A stretch of 6,971 bases of DNA from a bacterium (GTDB lineage Bacteria > Patescibacteriota > Minisyncoccia > Phycocordibacterales > Phycocordibacteraceae), in the NCBI GenBank assembly GCA_021812955.1, contig JAKAMJ010000035.1, positions 1 to 6,971 of the forward strand, given 5' to 3'. The notes under the pieces are model-generated. The model saw only the letters and a program-made list of their open reading frames with translations. It had not been told where the DNA came from and did no database searches. The position numbers were made by a program, and so were the translations under genes. Of this stretch, positions 1-4,791 are shown piece by piece; position 1 is the stretch's first letter; each line of letters begins with the position of its first letter.

Positions 1-33
1 TGGCTGTTCGCCATTTAAAAAGGTACGCGAGCT

Positions 34-120
34 GGGTTCAAACCGTGCAGCACCTGACTGAAATATTTAAACATTCAAACATTTAAATATATAAAGTCGG
101 AGATTGCACGGTTTGAACCC
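34..120 (+). other. Extended intron P1 helix (5' exon plus guide strand)
   Basis: Positions 34-49 (13 exon and 3 intron bases) are perfectly complementary to 105-120. A further helix 54-59/95-100 and an AT-rich hairpin 63-71/82-90 stack on top. The guide strand therefore reaches far into the exon and covers the 5' strand of rRNA helix 93. The splice-site U46 faces A108, giving U-A where group I introns normally conserve a U-G wobble. This fold is read directly from the sequence. Whether it forms during splicing is inference, since it must compete with helix 93. Confidence 0.75.
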
Positions 121-398
121 CGAGGAAACTGTTAGCTGCGTGGAGACGCAGTTAGAAATTATAGAAGTCAGACTTCTATAAAACGACAACTCACGGCGGC
201 GCAGTGCAGGAATGCATTGCGAGCAACTCAACTGATATCGGTAAAACCCGTAAATGCAACGGGCAATACCGAGGGAAGAGATATTATTTAAATGTTTAAA
301 CATTTAAATATTGGCTCACCCTTAGAGACTGAATGTTGGGCACCGAGAACCGGTGGTGTTACAGTCCGATCCTTGCAGTAATGCAAGTCAACTAGATG
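47..398 (+). ncRNA. Group I self-splicing intron in 23S rRNA (insertion site L2593), no ORF
   Basis: A 352-nt insertion splits the conserved 23S sequence exactly between the equivalents of U2593 and C2594. This is a known group I site, also used by the Chlamydomonas chloroplast LSU intron. The core folds by eye: P3 227-232/335-340; P4 238-243/267-272 (P and Q elements); P5 247-251/259-263; P6 273-275 and 278-280 with 319-321 and 315-317; P7 G325+327-330 with 363-367, with the expected bulged A326; P8 341-345/351-355; P9 372-377/382-387 closed by a GUAA tetraloop; P9.0 369-371/395-397; terminal omega-G at 398. Peripheral hairpins are P2 (132-141/146-155), P2.1 (160-168/172-180) and 201-208/213-220 with a GGAA loop. 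I see no homing endonuclease gene, so it is presumably immobile by itself. Splicing would use exogenous guanosine. The subgroup is not assigned. Confidence 0.92.
285..310. repeat. Perfect 26-nt AT-rich palindrome capping intron P6, related copy at 61-90
   Basis: Positions 285-310 read the same on both strands (13-nt half TATTTAAATGTTT). They lie between the two strands of P6, where they would form a distal hairpin. The P1 extension at 61-90 is a diverged copy of the same sequence, sharing the 12-mer ATTTAAATGTTT in inverted orientation. Both sit in peripheral loops where insertions are tolerated. The base composition contrasts sharply with the GC-rich surroundings. Confidence 0.8.
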
Positions 399-764
399 CG
401 TGAGACAGGTTGGTCTCCTATCTACTGTAGGCGTTGATTCTTGCGGAGGGTTGCCCCTAGTACGAGAGGACCGGGGTGAACTGACCTCTGGTCTACCAGC
501 TGTCCTGCCAAGGGCACCGCTGGGTAGCTATGTCGGGTCGCGATAACCGCTGAAAGCATATAAGCGGGAAACGTGCTCCAAGATAAGGAATCGTTATGAG
601 GCTCCTAGGAGATGACTAGGTTGATAGGCTCTAGATGGAAGCACAGCAATGTGTTGAGTCGAGGAGTACTAATATGCCCAGTTTCTCGTGCGGAATTCTG
701 TATAGCACCATGTTCTGCCGCGCCGTACTGGCGTTTCATTCGCATATATCGTATATTGAACACC

Positions 765-903
765 TCGAGTGTTCGGTTCTGGTGGTTTGGCGGGAGGGTC
801 ATACCCGATCTCATTCCGAACTCGGCAGTCAAGCCTCCTAGCGGCGATGGTACTCATCGTAAAAGGTGGGGAGAGTAGCTAGCCGCCAGAACCGAACACT
901 CGA
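765..903 (+). other. 18-bp inverted repeat enclosing 5S rRNA (precursor processing stem)
   Basis: Positions 765-782 are perfectly complementary to 886-903. The helix comprises the ends of 5S helix I plus 13 bp of flanking precursor. Such stems are usually the substrate for maturation by an RNase (RNase E or M5 type in model bacteria). Which enzyme acts here cannot be read from the sequence. Confidence 0.85.
778..890 (+). rRNA. rrf: 5S ribosomal RNA
   Basis: The conserved 5S core is present: CCGATCTCATTCCGAACTC at about 804-822, then AGCGGCGATGGTA near 840-852, and GGGGAGAGTAGC at 868-879. The terminal helix I pairs CTGGTGG near 779-785 with CCGCCAG at 883-889. The mature ends are estimated at 778 and 890, because the flanking DNA continues the same helix and gives no clear boundary. 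It follows the 23S gene by about 85 nt in the usual operon order. The product is a structural RNA of the 50S central protuberance. Confidence 0.93.
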
Positions 904-920
904 AGCAGATGGTCTTTTGT

Positions 921-997
921 CGGGGCGTAGCGCAACGTTGGCCAGCGTGCCGCCTACAAGGCGGAGGTTACCGGTTCGAACCCGGTCGTCCCGACCA
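921..997 (+). tRNA. tRNA-like gene with 5-nt anticodon loop, isotype unclear (Pro-like body)
   Basis: A cloverleaf is visible: acceptor CGGGGCG 921-927 with CGTCCCG 987-993 (one G-T wobble), T8-A9, a four-pair D stem 930-933/945-948, T stem 970-974/982-986 with loop TTCGAAC, discriminator A994 and an encoded CCA at 995-997. The anticodon arm is abnormal: CCGCC (950-954), loop TACAA (955-959), GGCGG (960-964), 15 nt rather than 17. Opening the last pair gives a 4-bp stem and loop CTACAAG with anticodon ACA (Cys), which does not fit discriminator A. Aligned to valine tRNAs the loop looks like UAC with positions 32-33 missing. The body (C1-G72, G26, AGGTT variable loop, A73) resembles tRNA-Pro instead. 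It may be a decayed gene, an unusual functional tRNA or a sequence error. It sits between 5S rRNA and the operon terminator, so it is presumably transcribed. Confidence 0.75.
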
Positions 998-1007
998 CAC
1001 TTTATTT

Positions 1008-1037
1008 CGCCGCACGGTTTGAACCGAGCGGCGTTTT
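1008..1037 (+). terminator. Intrinsic terminator of the rRNA operon
   Basis: The outer stem is CGCCGC (1008-1013) with GCGGCG (1028-1033). The inner stem is CGGT (1015-1018) with ACCG (1023-1026), separated by one A-A mismatch. A TTTT run at 1034-1037 follows. It lies 10 nt after the tRNA CCA end and only 14 nt before the next start codon. Confidence 0.85.
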
Positions 1038-1052
1038 GCTATACTGGCGCTA
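1019..1052 (+). promoter_or_regulatory. Promoter for a leaderless transcript of the 262-aa protein gene
   Basis: TATACT at 1040-1045 matches the -10 consensus in five of six positions. It stands 6 nt before the ATG at 1052, so transcription should begin at or within a base or two of the A of ATG. A weak -35 candidate, TTGAAC at 1019-1024 (15-nt spacer), lies inside the rRNA terminator loop. No Shine-Dalgarno site could fit. Confidence 0.65.
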
Positions 1053-1840
1053 TGGATTGGGCATCGCGACGGAGGTTTATCATACTTGCGCTTATCGCAG
1101 CAGTGATTCTCGCATTCTTGGCAATACTTGGTTTCGTCACCTTCTATAAGACGCCATCGTGCAGCGACGGCAAGCAGAACCAGGGCGAAGCGGGCGTAGA
1201 CTGCGGCGGCCCGTGCCCGTACCTGTGCGCGAGCGAAGTGAGTGCGGCGAAAGTGCTTTTCACGAGGCTGGTATCGAACGAAGCCGGACGGACGGATGTG
1301 ATCGCGTCAGTCGAGAATCCGAATGGCGGTGCCGCTGCGAAAGCGGTTCCGTACGTCCTCGAGCTGTACGGAGTGGCGGGCAACACGCTTGTTCGGCACG
1401 TGAACGGCACGATAGATCTCCCGCCTGCAGCGACGGTCCCGGTCTTCGTCCCGGGAGTGTCGCAGGGCGGGCAAGAAGTCACCAGCGCATTCCTGACGAT
1501 AGGCGCGGACGCGCCGAAGTGGTATAAGACGGCTCGCGATCCGCGCGTGCTACCGGTGGTCACGAACACGACGCTCGGCGGTACGGTCGCCGCGCCGCGC
1601 ATAGACGCGGTCCTCAGCAATGCGAGCGTCATGCCGATGAACGACGTGCGCGCGATCGTCCTCGTTCATAGCGCTTCGCATGAAGACGGAGACGCGTCGG
1701 GCGACGTCATCGCGGCGTCGCAGACCGTCGTGCCACTGGTTCCGGCGCAGGGGCAGGCCACAGCCACATTCACCTGGAACGGCGCTTTCCCGGAAACGCC
1801 GGCGACGATAGAGGTGGTGCCGATCATCCCTCTGCCGTAG
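1052..1840 (+). CDS. Single-pass membrane-anchored extracytoplasmic protein with four-cysteine motif, 262 aa
   Basis: Function is unknown. Residues 9-31 form one hydrophobic helix after a basic N-terminus (RRR at 6-8), so the rest probably lies outside the cell membrane. Directly after it comes a Cys-rich motif, C37-S-D-G, then Q-N-Q-G-E, then V-D-C51-G-G-P-C55 and C59. I associate this motif with conserved uncharacterised proteins of Parcubacteria. Two similar beta-rich stretches follow (about 82-150 and 183-258). They have an N-P-N/L-E-L-Y pattern and an F-T-W near 240, resembling FxLYD/LEA14-like folds; this is by eye only. ATG 1052 is chosen because a longer reading from 866 would run through 5S rRNA, the tRNA and the terminator, and because a -10 box sits 6 nt upstream. 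The stop is 2 nt before the SEDS gene, so the two are probably co-transcribed and coupled, which suggests an envelope role. Confidence 0.85.
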   Translation: MDWASRRRFIILALIAAVILAFLAILGFVTFYKTPSCSDGKQNQGEAGVDCGGPCPYLCASEVSAAKVLFTRLVSNEAGRTDVIASVENPNGGAAAKAVPYVLELYGVAGNTLVRHVNGTIDLPPAATVPVFVPGVSQGGQEVTSAFLTIGADAPKWYKTARDPRVLPVVTNTTLGGTVAAPRIDAVLSNASVMPMNDVRAIVLVHSASHEDGDASGDVIAASQTVVPLVPAQGQATATFTWNGAFPETPATIEVVPIIPLP

Positions 1841-1842
1841 TC

Positions 1843-2961
1843 ATGCCGCATACGCCGCGCCGGTTCTTCGATTGGACGCTGCTCGTCCCGGCGCTCGTCT
1901 TGTCGCTCCTCGGGATACTCACGATGAGCACGTTCGGCCAGGGAGCATCGCTCGCGCCTCGCCAGGTGCTCTGGCTACTGATATCGCTCGGCGTCTACCT
2001 CGGCCTCTCGTTGCTCGACATGCATTTCATCCGACGGACGGCGGTCGTGATGACGCTCTACGCGGTCTCCATCGTGCTCCTGCTCCTCCTGCTCGTCGCC
2101 GCGCACCCGGTCATGGGCGCGCGTGCTTGGTTCTCGCTAGGGCCGGTGTCGTTCCAGCCGGCCGACCTGGCGAAGCTTTCCGTCATCGTGCTCCTTTCCA
2201 AATACCTGTCCAGGCGATATGTCGAGATCGGCGACTTCCGGCATATCATCGTCTCTGCCGCGTATACGGGAGTCCTAGCGCTTCTCATCCTCGTCGAGCC
2301 GGACATGGGGAACACGATAATCTTCTTTTCAATATGGTTCGGCATGATGCTCGTCTCCGGCATCTCGAAGAAGCACCTCGCGCTCCTGGGCGTCCTCGCG
2401 CTCGTAGCGGCGTCGGCACTCTGGTTCGGAGGGTTGAAGCCGTATCAGCGCGCGCGCATCGTGTCGTTCGTGAACCCCGCGGGAGACATCCATGGCGCCG
2501 GATATAACGCGTATCAGGCGAAGATCGCCGTCGGTTCGGGCGAGCTCTGGGGCAAGGGGATCGGGTATGGCACGCAGAGCAAGCTGCGCTTCCTGCCCGA
2601 GTACCAGACAGACTTCATATTCGCCGCGTTCGCCGAGGAGTGGGGGTTTGCGGGAGTGGTGCTCCTTCTCGCACTCTATGCGCTGCTCTTCGCGCGATTG
2701 GCACAGATAGCGCGCGAAGCGGCGACCAACTTCGACGCGTTCTTCACGATCGGCGTCTTGCTCCTCTTCGCGGCGCACACGGCCATACACGTGGGAATCA
2801 GTCTCGGGCTCCTGCCGGTGACGGGCACGACGATCCCGTTCATGAGCTCGGGCGGCTCTCACCTCGTGCTCGAGTTCGCGGCGCTCGGAATCGTCACCTC
2901 TCTCGCGCGGCACAGCCGCGGCGCATCGCGCGCTATCGTGGCAAACGAGTATCTGGGATGA
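1843..2961 (+). CDS. rodA: RodA/FtsW-family (SEDS) peptidoglycan glycosyltransferase, 372 aa
   Basis: This integral membrane enzyme polymerises lipid II into glycan strands, normally with a class B penicillin-binding protein. About ten hydrophobic segments span residues 10-355. Family signatures are in order: GARAWF (92-97), FQPADLAKLS (104-113), EPDMGNT (152-158), YQAKIAVGSGELWGKGIGYG (224-243), GTQSKLRFLPEYQTDFIFA (243-261), with the essential SEDS aspartate most likely D257, then AEEWG (264-268), and GLLPVTGTTIPFMSSGGS (322-339). Length is normal for RodA. RodA rather than FtsW is favoured by the short N-terminus and the GTQSKLRFLPE wording, but the split is not certain. The final motif reads SSGGSH where SYGGSS is usual. 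It starts 2 nt after the upstream stop with no ribosome site, so translational coupling is likely. No PBP2 gene is in the window. Confidence 0.93.
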   Translation: MPHTPRRFFDWTLLVPALVLSLLGILTMSTFGQGASLAPRQVLWLLISLGVYLGLSLLDMHFIRRTAVVMTLYAVSIVLLLLLLVAAHPVMGARAWFSLGPVSFQPADLAKLSVIVLLSKYLSRRYVEIGDFRHIIVSAAYTGVLALLILVEPDMGNTIIFFSIWFGMMLVSGISKKHLALLGVLALVAASALWFGGLKPYQRARIVSFVNPAGDIHGAGYNAYQAKIAVGSGELWGKGIGYGTQSKLRFLPEYQTDFIFAAFAEEWGFAGVVLLLALYALLFARLAQIAREAATNFDAFFTIGVLLLFAAHTAIHVGISLGLLPVTGTTIPFMSSGGSHLVLEFAALGIVTSLARHSRGASRAIVANEYLG

Positions 2962-3004
2962 AGTGTTCGTTGTGCTGCCGAGCTTCTGGACCACTATGGG
3001 TGTA

Positions 3005-3031
3005 TTGACAATACTAGTCACATGTGATAAT
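3005..3031 (+). promoter_or_regulatory. Near-consensus sigma-70-type promoter for the 185-aa orphan gene
   Basis: A perfect -35 TTGACA (3005-3010) is followed by a 15-nt spacer and GATAAT (3026-3031, five of six matches). An extended -10 TG lies at 3023-3024. Transcription would start near 3038 and give a leader of about 72 nt. The leader carries a small hairpin, GTGCC-GCT-GGCAC, at 3053-3065. It is the best-matching promoter in the window. Confidence 0.75.
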
Positions 3032-3109
3032 TTCATACTCGGACAGCAACAGTGCCGCTGGCACCGATTGAAAAATAAACGACAGAGACAAACTATGGGG
3101 AGGTGAACA

Positions 3110-3667
3110 ATGGGCGACGATAAAACATTAGCGTTCGAAATGAGTGAGGACTTAAGTTACATCGCGATTGTAAAAGGTTCCAATGGGGCTTACGGGCATG
3201 AACCCGAAAGCCGGAGATATCGCCTGTTGCTGTTGGGAGGCGTGTTCGGGGAAACCAAAGACGACGTGAACCAGGCGCTCAGACAAGTTGAACTGAAGAG
3301 CCAGCCTTGGGAATATCTCTACCGACTCTATCGCCTGGAGGTTATTTCTCCCGAAGGCGCTAAAGAGACGGCAGAGGAAGGTCTCACTCGCCGCCTTAAG
3401 GCTCGCATGGACGAACTCATCACAAGGGAAGCACAATGCAAAGAGTCGGAGAAAAACTTGCAACACCTTATTTCCGACCTGCAGGAGATCCGTTTTGAGG
3501 CAGCAGAGCCGCACAGGCGTCTGCTCAAGAGGGTCGCTGAACACACACGCTTCCTCAGGCGGTTGAGTGCATGGATGCGGCGACACCCGAGATTCACCCC
3601 GCCCTTTCTCAAGAATCTGGCGTCCTGCCTGGTCGCTATAGGATATTATGACCAGGGAACAACCTGA
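3110..3667 (+). CDS. Hypothetical protein with central coiled coil, 185 aa
   Basis: I do not recognise a family. The protein is soluble-looking: a mixed N-terminal part (1-80), a charged helical stretch about 84-132 rich in E, K, R and L that looks like a coiled coil, and a basic C-terminal part (136-163, repeated R and H) before a short hydrophobic end. Start ATG 3110 is fixed by the Shine-Dalgarno run GGAGG at 3099-3103, 6 nt upstream. A separate strong promoter and a downstream terminator make it a single-gene unit. Its base composition is visibly less GC-rich than the neighbouring enzymes, and it is the first gene here with a classical ribosome site. These differences may mark an accessory or acquired gene. 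That is inference. Confidence 0.75.
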   Translation: MGDDKTLAFEMSEDLSYIAIVKGSNGAYGHEPESRRYRLLLLGGVFGETKDDVNQALRQVELKSQPWEYLYRLYRLEVISPEGAKETAEEGLTRRLKARMDELITREAQCKESEKNLQHLISDLQEIRFEAAEPHRRLLKRVAEHTRFLRRLSAWMRRHPRFTPPFLKNLASCLVAIGYYDQGTT

Positions 3668-3699
3668 CCTGTTCTTGGGTCGTACAGGTCGTCTTCAAC

Positions 3700-3730
3700 G
3701 AAAAGCCGTTGGAGGCGGCTTTTCTGTTTT
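3700..3730 (+). terminator. Intrinsic terminator between convergent genes, possibly bidirectional
   Basis: A 9-bp stem pairs GAAAAGCCG (3700-3708) with CGGCTTTTC (3716-3724) around a 7-nt loop, followed by TGTTTT (3725-3730). It ends the plus-strand orphan gene. The minus-strand glycosyltransferase stops 26 nt beyond. The CTTTT at the end of the arm read on the minus strand could also stop that transcript, but less efficiently. Confidence 0.8.
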
Positions 3731-3755
3731 AGGATTATCGAAAATCAAACATACC

Positions 3756-4748
3756 TCAGTACAGCTTGACGGTCTCGGACACCATCCGAGAAAGCGTGAA
3801 CGTGCCCATGTCCGGCGCGTCGAGTATCTCGCCCACGCCGCCGACGCGGTTCGTGAGGACTACCGGCAGGCCGGCCAGGCGCGCTTCGATGAGAACGTAG
3901 GGCAGGCCTTCCTTGAGCGACGGGAGCGAAAAGGCGTCGAAGCCGGCGAGCGCTTCTTCAGCCGGGACGAATCCGAAGAGCTTGACGCGGCTCCCGAGGC
4001 CGTACTCCCGTATCTTCTGCTCGAGCATCGGGCGCAATTCGCCTTCGCCGACGAGGGCGACGTGCATCTGCGGGTCGCGTCGCGCCGCCTCGACGAGCGC
4101 GATCTGGTTCTTGTTCGCGGTGAGTTCCCCGATGGTGCCGGTTATCCGCACGCCCTTCGGAAAGGCGGCGCGGATGGCCTCTCCCGAACCGAGCGGCGGG
4201 AGGTCTCTGCCGTTGTATACGAGGCGCATCTTGGCGGCGCAGAACGGGAGGCGCCCGCCGATGGCGAGGTCGTGTTTCGACAGGACGATGACTGCGTGCG
4301 CGAGAAGCGCCGTCGCCCACGACCCGGCCCAGGCGAATGCGCGCCATGCGCGGCCGCGCCGCTCCAGGAACGGCCACCCGTGCGCGGTAAATACGATGCG
4401 CGGTACTCCCGCGAGGCGCGCCGCGAGCGCGCCCACGCCGCCCGCTTTCGACGAATTGAGATGCACGATGCTCGGGCGCTCCGAGCGGAACAGCCGGAAC
4501 AGGGCGATGAAGCTCCGCACGTCTCCGGCGAGCGATACGTCGCGCTGCAACGTCCCGACCGGATGCGTCTTGATCCCGGCTTCGGCGAGCGCGCGGGCGA
4601 GCTTCCCTGGCTGGCCGAACGCGACGCATGCCTCGAACTCATCCCTCGGCAGGTTGGTCGCCAGATCGTAGACATAGCGCTGCGCGCCGCCCCAGCCGGC
4701 TTTCGTTATCACGAACAGCACCTTCTTTTTCTCCGCAACAGGGCTCAT
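3756..4748 (-). CDS. GT4-family (GT-B fold) glycosyltransferase, 330 aa, apparent internal deletion
   Basis: It probably transfers a sugar from a nucleotide donor to a lipid-linked or polysaccharide acceptor at the cytoplasmic membrane face. Visible signatures are an N-terminal Rossmann start KKVLFVITKAGWGGAQRYV (8-26), the acceptor-side HLNSSKAGG (96-104), TAHGWPF (121-127), the donor-domain start ITGTIGELTANKNQ (202-215), and the GT4 EX7E pair E280/E288 in EGLPYVLIE. After GGVGEIL the usual G-L-L-V-P-P-x-D segment and its helix (about 40 residues) are absent. The chain goes straight to FTLSRMVSETVKLY, which looks like the normal family C-terminus. ATG 4748 is preferred over an upstream in-frame TTG at 4763, because the conserved fold begins just after it and a minus-strand -10 candidate overlaps the TTG. 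It is divergent from a sugar phosphotransferase, so an exopolysaccharide or glycan role fits. The substrate is unknown. Confidence 0.9.
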   Translation of the reverse strand: MSPVAEKKKVLFVITKAGWGGAQRYVYDLATNLPRDEFEACVAFGQPGKLARALAEAGIKTHPVGTLQRDVSLAGDVRSFIALFRLFRSERPSIVHLNSSKAGGVGALAARLAGVPRIVFTAHGWPFLERRGRAWRAFAWAGSWATALLAHAVIVLSKHDLAIGGRLPFCAAKMRLVYNGRDLPPLGSGEAIRAAFPKGVRITGTIGELTANKNQIALVEAARRDPQMHVALVGEGELRPMLEQKIREYGLGSRVKLFGFVPAEEALAGFDAFSLPSLKEGLPYVLIEARLAGLPVVLTNRVGGVGEILDAPDMGTFTLSRMVSETVKLY

Positions 4749-4759
4749 GGCACAACTGT

Positions 4760-4765
4760 ACAATA
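4760..4765 (-). promoter_or_regulatory. Candidate -10 box for the minus-strand glycosyltransferase
   Basis: On the minus strand TATTGT (4765 to 4760) lies 11 nt before ATG 4748, giving a predicted leader of about 4-5 nt and no Shine-Dalgarno site. A second candidate, TATAAC (4780 to 4775), overlaps the plus-strand -10 box. No convincing -35 is seen. Confidence 0.4.
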
Positions 4766-4776
4766 TCTTTCCAGGT

Positions 4777-4782
4777 TATAGT
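4777..4782 (+). promoter_or_regulatory. Candidate -10 box for the sugar phosphotransferase gene
   Basis: TATAGT at 4777-4782 matches five of six consensus positions and ends 9 nt before ATG 4792. The transcript would have at most a 2-3-nt leader, again with no ribosome site. It lies in a 43-bp gap shared with the divergent gene. Confidence 0.5.
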
Positions 4783-4791
4783 ATCTAAGGC

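Larger units (their letters stand above)
1..693 (+). rRNA. rrl: 23S ribosomal RNA, 3' part (partial), interrupted by a group I intron
   Basis: This is the 3' end of the large-subunit rRNA; the 5' part lies outside the window. Exon 1-46 matches the conserved stretch leading into the peptidyl-transferase loop (GGCTGTTCGCCATTTAAA, then GGTACGCGAGCTGGGTT). It is equivalent to E. coli residues up to U2593. Exon two resumes at 399 with CGTGAGACAGG, equivalent to C2594 onward, with the essential A2602 at 407. The sarcin-ricin loop AGTACGAGAGGA is at 459-470 and the near-terminal TACTAAT at 667-673. The mature 3' end is not visible; about 693 is estimated from the E. coli distance after TACTAAT and may be off by some 10 nt. 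Paired substitutions in helix 93 indicate a functional gene. The product forms part of the 50S catalytic centre once the intron is removed. Confidence 0.95.

Noticed and set aside
67..303. Minus-strand open frame of 78 codons inside the intron, considered as a homing endonuclease
   Set aside because: It is antisense to the ribozyme core, too short, and shows no LAGLIDADG, GIY-YIG or HNH motif.
605..878. Short open frames on both strands over the 23S end and 5S rRNA
   Set aside because: They lie in structural RNA genes and have no protein features.
866..1051. Upstream extension of the 262-aa protein to a start at 866
   Set aside because: The extension would translate the 3' end of 5S rRNA, the tRNA and the rRNA terminator. 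ATG 1052 has a -10 box and is followed directly by the membrane anchor.
3094..3105. Three-codon upstream frame (ATG GGG AGG TGA) overlapping the ribosome site of the 185-aa gene
   Set aside because: It has no ribosome site of its own and arises from the purine-rich Shine-Dalgarno sequence; no evidence of translation.
3648..4781. Plus-strand open frame of 377 codons opposite the GT4 glycosyltransferase
   Set aside because: It runs through the terminator at 3700-3730 and has no recognisable domain. The minus-strand frame has clear GT4 signatures.
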